DNA from: Rhodobacterales bacterium
GTDB taxonomy: Bacteria; Pseudomonadota; Alphaproteobacteria; Rhodobacterales; Rhodobacteraceae
Assembly (NCBI GenBank): GCA_017303485.1
Contig: JAFLCY010000025.1
Location: 1-43,097, forward strand
Direction: 5' to 3'
DNA length: 43,097 nucleotides
Shown here: positions 1-15,000 of the stretch, piece after piece
Numbering within the stretch: the stretch's first letter is position 1
Layout: each line of letters begins with the position of its first letter
Position numbers and translations under genes: made by a program
Notes under the pieces: generated by a model
What the model was told of the DNA's origin: nothing
The model's database searches: none
Seen by the model: only the letters and a program-made list of their open reading frames with translations

Positions 1-3000
1 GTCGCGCTGGCCGCCACCGCCGCCAGATTAGCCGCAAAGCTGGGCGAGGCGAGCCCCACTGAACGAGACTTGCCCAACCGCGTCAGCGCCACGTCCACCG
101 GGCTTTGCCCCGGATCGCCCAGCGAAACCACCGCATGCGACAGCGCCAGATACTCCTCCAGCCCCAAAGTGCCCTGCGCCAGCACCGGATGATCGGACCT
201 CAGGGCCAGCACAAAGGTCTCCCGGAACAGCGCCGCATGATGGAAGGGGGTGCCCGGTGCCTCGGTCCCCCAAAAGCACAGGTCGATCTCCCCCGCTTCC
301 AGTTGCCGCAGCGCCCCAGGCCCCACCGTGCGCGCCTCGATCGCCGCCTTCGGCGCCAGCACCCGCACCCTTGCCACCAGACGGGGCAACAGCACCATCC
401 CGGCATAGTCGCTGACCCCAAGCCGAAAGCGTGGCGCATCCCGGACGGGGTCGAACATCTCGGGCCTGAGGCAAGCCTGCCCGGTCGCCACCAGTCCCGC
501 CACCGTCTCGGCCAACGCCACCGCGCGCGGCGTGGGCACCAGCCCGCGCCCGCTGCGGGCAAACAGCGGATCGCCCGTCGCCGCGCGCAAGCGATTCAGC
601 GCATGGCTGACGGCTGGCTGGCTTAATGCCAGCGCCTCGGAGGCCTTCGAGACCGACCCCGTCCGGCACAGGGCATCCAGCACAACCAGAAGATTGAGAT
701 CAGGTTTCATGCATGCAGTTTATATCAAACCGAAAATCATTTCATTAGTCGCATCTGTGTGGCCGTGGCACCCCGCTCTGATCCCAGGAACCCACGAGGA
801 CCAAGATGACATCCCCGATCCCGACCCGCGCCAAGCTTTTCGGCTGGCTTCTCGTCCTTGCCGGCTGCTTCTTCGCCTATGTCTACGCCGTGACCCCCGG
901 CAGCTTCTTTCCCGGCGTGACGGTCGAGAGCTTTTCGGAACGCTTCGGCCTTTACTCCACCGGCGTCCGCATCCTCGGCTCGGTCCTTGGCATCCTTGTC
1001 GCACTCCTCCTGAACAATGCCGCCCTCCTCGCCCTCATGCTCCTGACCCGGATCTTCATCGAGCTTGGCGATGTGGTCATCGGCCTTGTCCTGAACGGCG
1101 GTCCCGACGCCAATACGGTGACGCTGCTCGCCCTTGCCGCGGCCGAGCTTTACATGACAATCTTCCTCGTCGCCCGCATCCGCGCCGCAGACCGGCAAGC
1201 CTAGCCCCCCGGTCAGCCCGCCTCCGGCAGCATCGCCGGGTTCCAGGCGATCTCCCACAGATGGCCGTCCGGGTCGCGGAAATACCCCGCATAGCCGCCG
1301 TAGAACGCGTCCTGCGGCGGCTTGACGATCCCGGCCCCGGCCCGCGCCGCCGCCGTCATCACCGCATCCACCTCCTCCCGCCGCATCACGTTATGGGCCA
1401 GCGCGAACGCCGTGGAACTGACCGGGGTCTTCTCCAGCCCGGTGTCGAAGGCCAGGTCGTCCTGTTTCCACAGCGCCAGTGTCAGCCCGCCCGCCAGCTT
1501 GAAGAACACCACCGCGCCATGATCGAACTCCTGCCCGATGATCCCCTCGGTCGGCAGGCCCAGCCCGTCGCGGTAAAAGGCCAGCGACCTTTCCAGATCG
1601 GCGACGCCCAGCGTCACCAGCGAAAGCCTTGGTTGCATGGCGCCCTCCGGCAAGTGATCCCTGAAGCCGATCCTGACCCGAAGCCGGCGCCCGCGCCACC
1701 CACCTTCTGCCGCCAGTCCCCCTCCTTTCTTGCCGCTCCCCCTTCCCCCTGCCCCCGGCCCCGTGCAATCTGCCGCACATGGCCGCGACCGATCCCCTGC
1801 CCGAACCCGACCGTCTGGAAGGTGCCCCCCATCCGCGCGAGACGCAGGTGCTTTACGGCCATGCTGCGCAGCAGGACGAGTTCCTGCGCACCTTCAATAC
1901 CGGCCGGTTGCACCACGCCTGGATGCTCACCGGACCGAAGGGCGTCGGCAAGGCCACCCTCGCCTGGCGCCTGGCCCGCTTCCTGCTGGCAACACCCGAG
2001 GACGACGACGGCATGTTCGCTGCCCCGCCGCCCGAGACGCTGGAGGTGCCGCCCGACCATCCCGTCGCCCGCCGCCTGCGTCAGGGCGCGGAGCCGCGCC
2101 ACTTCCTTCTTCGCCGTGGCCCCAACGACAAGGAAACCGCCCTGTCGCAGGTCATCTCGGTGGACGAGGTCCGCAAGATGAAAAGCTTTTTCGCCCTCTC
2201 CGCCGCCGATGGTGGCCGTCGCGCCGCAATCATCGATTCGCTCGACGAGATGAACACCGCCGCAGCAAACGCGCTGTTGAAACTGTTGGAAGAACCGCCC
2301 GCCAACGTGACGCTGTTCCTGATCGCGCATCAGCCCGCGCGGCTGTTGCCCACCATCCGCTCCCGCTGCCGCGAGTTGCGCCTGACACCCCTTGCCCCGC
2401 AGGACCTCGCCGACGCGCTGACACAGGCGGGCGGCGACATCGCCCCCGAGGACCGCACGGCGCTGGCCGAACTCTCCGGCGGATCGGTGGGCGAGGCCTT
2501 CCGCCTCACCAACCTCGACGGGCTGAAGCTTTATGCCGCCCTCAACCGCCTCTTCGCCACCCTTCCCCGGCTCGACCGTCCGCAGGCCCTGGCCCTTGCC
2601 GAACTCGCGGGCGCAAGGGGGGCGGCGGAGACCTTCGATCTTCTCGTCACCCTCATCGATCTTTTCCTCGCCCGCCTCGCACGGGCAGGCGCCACCGGCC
2701 AGACCCCGCCCGAAGCCGCGCCGGGAGAGGCGCAGCTTTTCCACCGCCTCGCCCCTCAACCCGATGCTGCCCGCGCCTGGGCGGAACTGGCCCAGACCCT
2801 TTCGGCCCGGGCCCGGCGCGGCAAGGCGGTCAACCTTGACCCTGCCGCGCTTCTGATGGATATGCTCCTGAAGGTCGACGAGACGGCGGGAAGCCTCGCC
2901 CAGAGGTAGCTCAGCGATGTCCCCCATGCTTCCCGATCTGGTCGACAGCCACTGCCATCTGGACTTCCCCGATCTCTTTGAAGAGACAGCGGAAATCATC

Positions 3001-6000
3001 GCCCGCGCCCGCGCCGCCGGGGTGAACCGGATGGTGACGATCTGCACCCGGCTGAAGAACGAACCCAAGGTACGCGCCATGGCCGAGACCTGGCCGGAGG
3101 TGTTCTACGCCGCGGGCATCCACCCGATGAGCGCACATGAGGAACCGCCGGTCACGGTCGAACACTTGGTCGCCTTCGCCCGCCATCCCCGCTTTGTCGG
3201 GATCGGCGAGACCGGGCTCGACTACCACTACACCGCCGAGACCAAGGCCATCCAGCAGACCAGCCTCCGCATCCACATCGAGGCCGCGCAGGAAACCGGC
3301 CTGCCGCTGATCATCCATTCCCGCGATGCCGATCAGGACATGGAGACGATCCTCGCCGAGGGCATGGCGCGGAAACCCTATTCCTGCGTGATGCACTGCT
3401 TCTCTTCCGGTCCGCGCCTCGCCGAGGCCGCGCTGGAGATGGGCTTCACCCTTTCGATCTCCGGCATCGCCGCCTTCCCAAAATCGCAGGATTTGCGCGA
3501 TATCTTCGCAAAAACCCCGCTCGACCGGCTGATCCTGGAAACCGACAGCCCCTATCTTGCCCCCCCGCCCTTCCGCGGCAAGCGCAACGAACCCGCCTAT
3601 GTCGCCCATACCGCCCGCGCTCTGGCTCCGGTCTTTGGTCTGAGCCTGGAGGATTTCGCCAGTCGAACGACGGCCAATTTCGACCGCCTCTTCCCCCGCG
3701 CCGCGCCTGCGGCCAGGGTCGCCTGATGGCACGGCTGACTTTCACCATCCTAGGCTGCGGCTCCTCCGGCGGGGTGCCCCGTCTTGGCGGCGTCTGGGGC
3801 GATTGCGACCCCGAGAACCCTAAGAACCGCCGCCGCCGCTGCTCGCTCCTCGTCACCCGTGAGACGGCCGAAGGCATGACGCGCGTGCTGATCGACACCT
3901 CGCCCGACATGCGCGAACAGCTCCTTGACGCAGGAGTCGGCGCGCTCGACGGTGTCGTCTACACCCACAGCCACGCCGACCACATGCACGGCATCGACGA
4001 CCTGCGCCAGGTCGTCTTCGCCCAGCGTCAGCGCCTGCCGGTCTGGGCCGATAGCGCGACGCAAGAGGCGCTCCTCTCGCGCTTCGGCTATGCCTTCGTG
4101 CAGCCCGAAGGCTCGCCCTATCCGCCGATCCTTGATCTGCACACAATCGACGGCCCGGTCACCGTGACAGGCGCAGGTGGTCCCGTCACCCTGATCCCCT
4201 TCCGCGCCGATCATGGCAGCATGGACGCGCTCGGCTTCCGCATCGGGCCGCTGGCCTACCTGCCCGATGCCGTCGACATCCCGGCAGAGAGCTGGCCGGT
4301 GCTGGCCGGTCTCGACTGCTGGATCGTCGACGCGCTGCGGAGGAAGCCGCATCCGACGCATGCGCATCTCGATATGACCCTCGGCTGGATCGCCCGCGCG
4401 AAGCCCGCCCGCGCGGTGATCACCAACATGCACATCGACCTCGACTACGAGACCCTGCTTGCAGAGTTGCCCGGCCACATCACGCCTGCCTACGATGGCA
4501 TGACCCTGTCCTATGACAACCAGCCGTAGGCCGGCCCGCTCATGAGCGCGCTCCTCGATGTCATTCTCCCCGTCTTCCTCGTCATCGGCTTCGGCTATGC
4601 CGTCGTCCGGGCGAACCTTCTGGCCGAGCCGGCCGTCGATGGCCTGATGCGGTTCGCACAGAACTTTGCCGTCCCCTGCCTCCTCTTCCGCTCCATCGCG
4701 CATCTCGACCTCTCCGCCGCCTATGACCCCGGCCTGATGACGAGCTTCTACACCGGCGCCTTTGCGGGCTTCTTCGCCTGCTTCTTCGGGGCGATGCTGG
4801 TCTTCCGCCGTGCCATGCCGGATGCGGTCTCGATCGGTTTCGCCGGTCTCTTCTCGAACTCGCTCCTGCTCGGCCTCGCGATCACCGAACGCGCCTATGG
4901 ATCGCAGGCGCTGCAGGGCAACTACGCGATCATCTCGCTTCATGCCCCCATGCTCTACGGCTTCGGAATCGCCCTGATGGAATGGGCGCGGACCCGCGGG
5001 CACGGGCTGTCGGGGACTGCGCTCCTGCGCCAAATCGCGCGGGCGGTGCTGTCGCAGTCGCTGGTGATCGGCATCCTTCTGGGCTTCGCGGTGAACCTGG
5101 CGGGCAATCCGCTGCCCGGGTTCTTCTGGTCCGGCATCGACATGATCGCCCAGGCGGCGATTCCGGTGGCGCTTTTCGGTCTTGGCGGTGTCCTCGTCCG
5201 CTACCGGATCGAGGGCGACCTTGGCCCGGTCCTGATGGTGACGGCGGCCTCGCTGGTCCTGCATCCGGGCGTGACCTGGCTTCTGGCAACCCAGGTCTTT
5301 CACCTCGACACCCCGGCGCTGCGCTCGGCGGTGGTGACGGCGGCGATGGCGCCCGGGGTGAACGCCTATATGTTCGCCCATATGTATGGGGTCGGCAAAC
5401 GGGTGAACGCCTCAAGCGTTCTGGTCGCGACCGCCGCCTCCATCCTCACCGCCTGGTTCTGGCTGCACATCCTGCCATAGGTGGCTCCTCGTTCGCCTTC
5501 GTCTCCTCGTCGCGGATGGTCCTGCGACGAGTGACGAAGTCATCGAGGAGCGTCAGCGCCCGGTCACGCCCCGCAGCCGGTCCGAGCGTCGCCTGAGCAG
5601 TTCGACCGTGGTCAGCAGCAGCACCGAGATCACGACGAGGATCGTCGCCACCGCCAGGATCGCCGGGGAAATCGCCTCTCGGATGCCGTTGAACATCTGC
5701 CTCGGAATGGTCTGCTGGTCGGGACCTGCGATGAACAGCACCGCGACCACCTCGTCGAACGATGTCACGAAGGCGAAAAGCGCGCCCGAGATGATGCCGG
5801 GCAGAATCAGTGGCATGATCACCTTGAAGAAGGTCGTGCGCGGGTTGGCCCCGAGCGAATGCGCGGCGCGGATCAGCGACTGGTCGAAGCCCGTCAAGGT
5901 CGCCGTAACCGTGATGATCACGAAGGGAATCCCCAAGACCGCATGGGCCACGATCACGCCCAGATGCGAATTGGCCAGACAGCCCTTGTCAGAGAGGAAA

Positions 6001-9000
6001 TAGCCAAAGATCGCCCCCATCGCCGAATCCGGCGCAACGCAGGCCTTGGCGAAAAAGAAGCTCATCCCGACCGCGATGATGATGATCGGTACGATCATGG
6101 GCGAGATCAACAGTGCCATGATCACCCGTCGGTACGGCATCTCGGGCCGCGACAGGCCAAGCGCCGCGATCGTGCCGAGCGTCGTCGCCAGAATGGTCGC
6201 CCAGAGCCCGACCCAGAACGAGTTCTTCGCCGCCTGCACCCAAGTCGCCCGCTCCCACACGGTCGACCACCAGCTGCTGTCGCGCACAGTCTCGGGCGCG
6301 GGGTGCCCCAGGGTCAGAAGCGTGTCGTACCAGCGCAGGGAATACCCCGTCGGGTCGAAGGACAGCATCTTCTCGGTGAAGGTGAAATAGGGCTCGGCGT
6401 TGAACGACAACGGAATCACGATCAGGATCGGCGCGATCAGGAACAGGAACACCAGGCAACAAATGACAAGGTAGGTGTAGTACCAGACGCGTTCCAGCGG
6501 CGAGGCGTAGGTGGGAAGGGCCATGGTGTTCTCCTCAACCCAGCTTCAGCCGGTCGATGCCGATCAGTTGGTCATAGAGCCAGTACAGAAGCAGGATCGC
6601 GACCAGCAGCATCCCGGCTATGGCAGCAGCAAGCGACCAGTTGGACTTCGACATGTGGAAGCTGATCAAGTTCGAGATCAGCTGCCCGTCCGCACCGCCG
6701 ACCAGCGCCGGGGTGATGTAATAGCCGACCGCCAGGATGAAGACGAGAAGCGACCCGGCGGCGATTCCCGGCAAGGTCTGCGGAAGGTAGACCCGGCGGA
6801 AGGTCGTCCAGCTGGTCGCCCCCAGGCTGCGCGCCGCGCGGGCATAGCTGGGCGGGATCACCCGCATCACCGAATAGAGCGGCAGGATCATGAAAGGCAG
6901 CAGCACATGCGTCATCGCGACGATCGTGCCGGTCATGTTGTACATCATCGTCAGGCGACCATTGTCGCCGATCAGGCCAAGCCCGACGAGCAAGTCGTTG
7001 ACGATCCCCTGCTCTTGCAGCAGCGCGATCCAGCTTGTCGTCCTCACCAGAAGCGAAGTCCAGAACGGCAACAGGACCAGGATCATCAGAAGTGATGATT
7101 TCGCCATCGGCAGCGTCGCCAGAAGATGCGAGACCGGAAAGGCGATCAAAAGGCAGATCAACGTGATGAGACCCGAGATCAGGAAGGTCTTGAAGAAGAG
7201 ATACAGATAGATCCGTTCCTTATCGCCGCCCCGGGCCCAGCCATCGTCGGTCAGCTTCATGTCCGAAGCAACTTTGTAGAATTCGGCCGTGTACACGTGG
7301 CTGGCGGACTGCATCCCGCGCCAGAGCGCCGGTCTGGCCCAATCGTCATCAACGGCGATCAGCGCCTCCTTGTAGGGCGCGACCAGATCCTTTGCGGCGC
7401 GCGCGCCAGCCTTGAACATCGAGATCGAGCCAGGCACCGAATAGTTGATGCGAGTGCCCGAAAGCCCGGTGGTCTTTTCATCCTGCATCCGGGCCAGGTC
7501 CTGCACCAGTGCGGCATAGGCCTCTTCCGGTGGGTTCGCCGGATCGAAATCCGGGTTCTCGTCGAACCACGTCACCAATGCTGGGGCGGTTGAGGAAAAT
7601 CCGTCATGTTCGAACGACCGCTTCAGCATGTAGCCGATCGGGACCAGGAAGGTCAGCAGCACGAACAGCAAGAGCGGCAGAACCAGCAGGAAGGCCCGCC
7701 GTTTGGCGCGTGCCTGCGCCGCGGCGAGCGCGGCTTTCAGCGGTCGGCCATCGGCGGTGGTAAGAAGTTCGGTCGCTGCCTCGGCCATTCCTGCCTCGTT
7801 TGGAAATGAGACCGGGCGCGGGAAATCCCGCGCCCGGAAAGAAGGATTACTGCGACAGCCAGGCCTGGAAGCGCTCGTTCAGCTCGGCATCATGGTCGAC
7901 CCAGAACGCCGACGAGGTTTCCAGCGCGTTGGTCAGGTTCTCCGGTGCGGTCGGCAGGTGCGGAGCCATGACCGTCTTGCCGTCCTTGAAGATCAGTTCT
8001 TCCTTCATCGACGACTTGCGTGCCGGGCCATAGGAGATCTGCTGGGCCGAAGCGCGCAGGCCCTCGGTCGAGGTCGCGAACTTCACGAACTCCATCGCGT
8101 CAGCCGCGTTCGGAGCGCCCTTCGGCACGACGAACATTTCGTTTTCATAGATCTGGCCGTCCCAGACGATCTGGAAGGGTTTGCCTTCGTTCTGTGCCGC
8201 CGCAAAGATCCGGCCGTTGTAGGCGGTGGTCATCGCGACTTCGCCGTCAGCCAGAAGTTGCGGGGCCTGGGCACCGGCTTCCCACCAGACGACGTCCTTC
8301 TTGATCGTGTCCAGCTTGGCGAAGGCGCGGTCCACTCCCTCAGGGGTCGACAGCACGTTGTAAACTTCGGCAGCCGGGACGCCATCGCCCAGAAGCGCCA
8401 GTTCCAGCACCGCCTTGGCACCCTTGCGCAGACCGCGCTTGCCGGGGAACTTCTCCAGGTCGAAGAAGTCGGCAACCGTGGTCGGGCCTTCGGGGAACTT
8501 GGTGGTGTCATAGGCGAAGACGTTGGCCCAGATGTCGGTCGACACGCCGCACTCGGTCACGGCGCCGGCCAGGAAGTCATCGGCGGCCGGGGTGCCGTCA
8601 GAGCCAGCGGGCAGCGAGGCGGCGTCGATCGGCTCCAGCACGCCTTCGTCGCAAAGACGGATCGCGTCGGCATATTCGACCGAGGCGACGTCGACAGTGA
8701 CGTTGCCAGCCTCGACCATGGCTTTGATCGCCGGGGCGGGGTTATCGCTGTCGACCATGATCGTCGCCTTGCCGGTGGCGGCGGCGAAGGGCTTCACGAA
8801 GGCTTCGTTCTGGGCTTCGCCATAGGCGCCACCCCAGGACATCACAGTGATGTCGGCATTGGCCGCGAAGGCCAGCGACGACAGCGCGGTGGAAAGGATG
8901 AGGATCTTCTTCATGCGTAAGCTCCCTGTGTTTTAACGCATTTCCGTATTGGCCGCACTGGAGTGTCGGCAGGCATCAAGGGTCCAGCGCGCGGGCATCC

Positions 9001-12000
9001 TGGGGATGCCAGCCCACCTTGATCTTCTGGCCGGGGGAGAGCTTGGTCTGCCCCAGCGTATTGCGCATCTTCATCACGAAATCATCCGCGCCCGCGACCT
9101 TCAGGACCGCGCGCAGGATGTCGCCCATGTAGATGATCTCGACCACTTCGGCGTCGATGGTATGGGCGCCCGGCGGCATCATCTCGGGCTTGAACTCCAC
9201 CCGCTCGGGCCGGATCGAGACGAGCGTCTTGCCGCCCTTTTCCTTGGCGTTGACTGCCGTCGCGTCGATCAACTCGCCGGTCGCCAGCCGCACCAGCGCC
9301 TTGTCCCCGGTCAGGTCTTCGATGGTGCCGAGCAGCTTGTTGTTCTCGCCGATGAACTGGGCGACGAAGCTGTTCTCGGGGCGCTCATAGAGATCTGCGG
9401 GCGGCGCAAGCTGCTGGATGCGACCGTCGTTGAAGACGGCCACGCGGTCCGACATCGTCAGCGCCTCGCCCTGGTCGTGGGTCACGTAGACCACGGTAAT
9501 GCCCAGCGATTCATGCAGGTGCTTGATCTCGAACTGCATATGTTCGCGCAGTTGCTTGTCCAGCGCGCCAAGGGGTTCGTCCATCAACACGAGCTTGGGA
9601 TCGAACACCAGTGCCCGGGCCAGCGCGATCCGCTGCTGCTGGCCGCCCGAAAGCTGCGCCGGGCGACGGTTGGCGAAGGCTCCCATCTGCACCATGTCCA
9701 GCGCGCGCTTGATCTTGGCCTCGCGCTCATCCTTGCCCATGCCGCGGACTTCCAGCGGGAAGGCGAGGTTTTCGCCCACTGTCATATGCGGGAAAAGCGC
9801 GTAGTTCTGGAACACCATCCCAATGCCGCGCTTGTGCGGCGGGACCTGGTTGATGTTGACGCCATCGAGCTTGATCTCGCCATGGGTCGCGGTCTCGAAG
9901 CCCGCCAGCATCATCAGACAGGTGGTCTTGCCGGAACCGGAGGGCCCGAGCATCGTCAGAAACTCACCCTTTCCGATGGAAAGGTTCAAGTCCTTCACGA
10001 CCAGGCTCACGCCATCATAGCTTTTCTGGACATGCTCAAAAGCGACGAAAGCGTCGTTGCGGGGCTCAAGCGTCACCCGGGTCTCCCTGATGTAATGGGC
10101 GCTTTGCGCCTTCTGACTTGATTCGTTTAAACCGAAACGTGACCCTCATTGCAACGCACATTTTCCGACACGATGGGTCAAATCGCGGCAGCCATGACCC
10201 GAAATGCGGCAAGCGGGAAAATCGGGCAGTTATCCGCTTTCCGACAGTCGTTTTGCCCGCAGGCAAGGCAAGAAAAGGAAGGCTTCCGCAACGCAGGCGG
10301 TGCCTGAAAGGCGAAGGGCGCAGCGGTTTTCGCCCCTGCGCCCTTCGCCATTATCCCGAAACCGACCCTGGTGCGGATGAAAAGACTCGAACTTTCACTC
10401 CGGTTAAGGAACAGCGACCTCAACGCTGCGCGTCTACCAATTCCGCCACATCCGCACGGGGTCTGGTTTCGGACGCCCGCTATCTAGCGACTGCCGCGCG
10501 GGATGAAAAGGGGGATTTTCGTCGTCCTGTCCGGCGCATCGAACCGGACTGTCGCTTTCGCGCCCCGCCGCCTATATCTGGACCGCGCACCCGCAACGCC
10601 ATGCAAGGCAGATCATGGTTGACTGGACACATATCCCCGGACTTGCCCCCTACCCCGAAACCCTCGCCGCGATGGAGGCGCATGTCGCAGCGATGACCGA
10701 AGGCCGCGCAGGCGAGGCGATCTGGCTTCTGGAGCATCCCCCGCTCTACACCGCCGGCACTTCGGCCAAACCCGCCGACCTTGTCGATGCCGACCGTTTC
10801 CCGGTCTATCCCGTGGGGCGCGGCGGGCAGTATACCTATCACGGGCCGGGCCAGCGGGTGATCTACTGCATGCTCGACGTCAAGGCGCGCGGCGGCGACG
10901 TGCGCTGCTTCGTGCGCGAGCTGGAGCGCTGGGTGATCGACACCCTGTCCGAGTTCAACGTGACGGGCGAAATCCGTGACGGCCGCGTCGGCGTCTGGGT
11001 GCAGCGTCCCGACCGCCCCGGCCTGGATGGCCGCCCCGCCGAAGACAAGATCGCCGCCCTCGGCATCAAGCTGCGCCGCTGGGTCAGCTTCCACGGCATC
11101 TCGATCAACGTCGAGCCCGACCTCACGCATTTCGACGGAATCATCCCCTGCGGCATCCGCGACCACGGGGTGACCAGCCTTGTCGACCTGGGCCTGCCGG
11201 TGACGATGGCCGATCTCGACGCCGCCCTGATGGCCACCTTTCCGCGCCGGTTCCAGGGGGTTTGCCCCGCATGAGATAGCGGGTAACGCCACGATGCTAT
11301 TGCATAACAACGGGTCCCGCCCCCATGTTGCCGCCGTGGGAGCGCCGCAACGCGCCCGAACCATGAGGGGACACCATGACGAAGTTCATCCTTCTTGCGC
11401 TGACCGCTGCTGCCATTGCGGGCCCGGCTTTCGCGGGCGATCCGGCCGCGGGCGAGGAGGCGTTCAAGAAGTGCAAGGCCTGCCATTCGGTGATCGCTGC
11501 CGACGGAACCGAGATCCAGAAGGGCGGCAAGACCGGCCCGAACCTGTATGGCGTCATCGGGCGGGCCGTCGCGTCCGACCCCGACTTCAAATATGGCGAG
11601 GGTTTCATGGAAGTGGGCGCCACCGGCGCGATCTGGGACGAGGCTTCGCTCGCGGCCTATGTCGCCGACCCGACGGGCTGGGTGAAGGAAAAGAGCGGCG
11701 ACGAGGCGTCCAAGTCGAAGATGTCGTTCAAGCTGACCTCGGGCGGCGAGGACGTGGCGGCCTACCTCGCCTCGGTCGTTCAGTAAGCCTCAGGCGCCGG
11801 AAGAATTCAGGGTGCGTCCCCGGCCGGGGGGCGCACCCTTTCCGTTTTCCCCGCGATTTCTGCCCGCTGCGGCAAAGTCATGCATTGCGACGCGGACGCG
11901 GCGCGGCTAAAGACAAGCTCACAAGGGAACCGGGCGGGCCGTCAGCGGCACCTGAACCGGCATGACGAAAACGACCAAAGCGGGAGCAGCCAATGGCGGA

Positions 12001-15000
12001 CGCAGCCATCCACGGCCACGAACACCACCGACCCGGGTTCTTCACCCGCTGGTTCATGTCGACCAACCACAAGGACATCGGAATCCTTTATCTCTTCGTC
12101 GGCGGACTCGTCGGCCTGATCTCGGTGATCTTCACGGTCTACATGCGACTGGAGCTGATGCATCCGGGCGTGCAGTACATGTGCCAGGAGGGCGCGCGGT
12201 TCTTCGCCTCGTCCGAGGTCTGTACTCCGAACGGACACTTGTGGAACGTGATGATCACCTATCACGGCGTCCTGATGATGTTCTTCGTCGTGATCCCGGC
12301 GCTCTTCGGCGGCTTCGGCAACTATTTCATGCCGCTGCAGATCGGCGCGCCGGACATGGCCTTCCCGCGGATGAACAACCTGTCGTTCTGGCTTTACGTC
12401 GCCGGAACCTCGCTGGGTGTCGCCTCGATGCTGTCGCCGGGTGGCGGTGGCGACCTTGGCAGCGGCGCGGGCGTGGGCTGGGTGCTTTACCCGCCGCTGA
12501 CCACCACGGCGGAAGGCGGCTATGCGATGGATCTCGCGATCTTCGCCGTCCACCTGTCGGGCGCGTCGTCGATCCTTGGCGCGATCAACATGATCACCAC
12601 CTTCCTGAACATGCGCGCGCCCGGCATGACGCTGCACAAGGTGCCGCTCTTCGGCTGGTCGATCTTCGTCACCGCCTGGCTGATCCTTCTGGCCCTGCCC
12701 GTGCTGGCCGGCGCGATCACCATGCTCCTGACCGACCGCAACTTCGGCACCACCTTCTTCACCCCCTCGGGCGGTGGCGACCCGATCCTCTACCAGCACA
12801 TCCTGTGGTTCTTCGGCCACCCGGAAGTGTACATCATCGTCATCCCGGCCTTCGGGATCATCTCCCAGGTCATCTCGACCTTCTCGAAGAAGCCGATCTT
12901 CGGCTATCTGCCGATGGTCTATGCGATGGTGGCGATCGGTGTCCTCGGCTTCGTCGTCTGGGCGCACCACATGTACACCGTCGGCATGTCGCTGACCCAG
13001 CAGTCCTACTTCATGCTGGCAACGATGGTCATCGCGGTGCCGACCGGCGTGAAGATCTTCTCCTGGATCGCGACGATCTGGGGCGGGTCGGTGGAGTTCA
13101 AGACTCCGATGCTCTGGGCCTTCGGCTTCCTGTTCCTGTTCACCGTCGGCGGCGTGACCGGCATCGTGCTGAGCCAGGCGCCGGTCGACCGTGCCTATCA
13201 CGACACCTACTATGTGGTCGCCCACTTCCACTATGTGATGTCGCTGGGCGCCGTGTTCGGGATTTTCGCCGGGATCTACTTCTGGATCGGCAAGATGTCG
13301 GGCCGGCAGTACCCGGAATGGGCAGGCAAGCTGCACTTCTGGATGATGTTCATCGGGGCCAACCTGACCTTCTTCCCGCAGCATTTCCTGGGTCGCCAGG
13401 GCATGCCGCGCCGTTACATCGACTATCCGGAAGCCTTCGCTTACTGGAACTGGTTCTCGTCGATCGGGGCGTTTCTGTCCTTTGCCTCCTTTGTGTTCTT
13501 CATCGGCATCGTGTTCTACACCTTGCGCTGGGGCCGCAGGATCACCGTGAACAACTACTGGAACGAATACGCCGACACCCTGGAATGGACCCTGCCCTGC
13601 CCGCCGCCCGAACATACGTTCGAGCAGCTGCCGAAGCAGTCCGATTGGGACAAAGGCCACGCGCACTGAGCGCCTGAACTGACCGAAGGCCCCGGGCTGC
13701 GACTGCACCCGGGGCCTTCTTCATTTGCACTCCGGGACAGGTCGCATGCGGATCGTCGTCTTTCTTGTGAGCCTCTTCGCTCTGGCCGTCGTCGGCTATG
13801 CCGGGATCAGCGGATATTTCCTCGCCCATGGCGTCGCCGGGATGCTGATGACAGGTCCGCTTTCTGCGGCCCTCGCCACGGCCGAACCACCGACCGACCC
13901 GCTTGCCCTCGGCTATCGCGGCGACCCGATGAAGGCGTTCTCGCTGCCGTTCCAGACGGTTGCGCTGGAGACACCCCTTGGCGCGGCAAAGGCCTGGCTT
14001 GTCCCTGCCGCGGGTCCCGAGGCAGGTCGTGCGATCTATGTCCATGGCATCGCGGGCGCGCGCGAGGACGGCTACCGGGCGCTGTCGATCCTGCACGAGG
14101 CGGGATGGTCCGTCCTTCTCATCTCGTACCGGAATGATCCCGACGCCCCTGCCGCACCCGAAGGCAGCTACGGCTTCGGGCTGACCGAATGGCCCGATCT
14201 TGAGGCTGCGGTCGCCAACATGGCCCCCACGGACAACGATCCGGGGCTTCTGGTGGTCGCCGAATCGATGGGCGGCGCGATCCTGGGTCAGTTCCTGGCG
14301 CAAAGCCCGCTCGCCATCCGGGTGAAGGCCGTGGCGCTTGACAGCCCGGCGCTCAGCTTCGACGCGGTAATCGACCATCTCGCCACGCAAAGCGGCAAGC
14401 CTCTGCCGGCAGTCGTCGCCTGGACCGCAAAACAGGTGTTGCCGATTGAGACCAGCCTGCCGTTTGCCAGGGCCGAGGTCTCCGTCCCCTATCAGGCTTT
14501 CGCCGGACCGCTTTTCCTGGCCCATGGCAGCGCCGACCGCATCGTCCCGATCGGCCCGTCCCAGGCCCTTGCTGCCGCCCGGTCAGCGCCGACCGTGACA
14601 CTGTGGACTACGGCCGACCACCTCGGCTCTTACGCCGCAGACCCCGCCGCCTACCGCGCCGCGTTCACCGATTTCCTCTCTCGCCTGACACCTTGACGCC
14701 CCCGCAGCCCCTAGTGCCCGACACGTTGCCCGCATGCCCTACGAATGGCTTCCACCGGACGCAGGCGCGACCCGCCTGCACCTTTGGCCGCATCGGTCGC
14801 TGACCCAGCGCGGCTTCGTCTGGTTCATCGGCGTGACCGCAGCGCTGATTGCCTTGCCGCTGGTCGGGATCATCGGCAGCCCGGTCCTGTGGGCGCTGCT
14901 GCCCTTTCTGGTCGGCGCGATCTGGGCCATATGGTTCGCGCTGCGCAAGAACGGCCGTGACCGCAACATCGTCGAGGACCTGCATCTGTCACCCGACCGG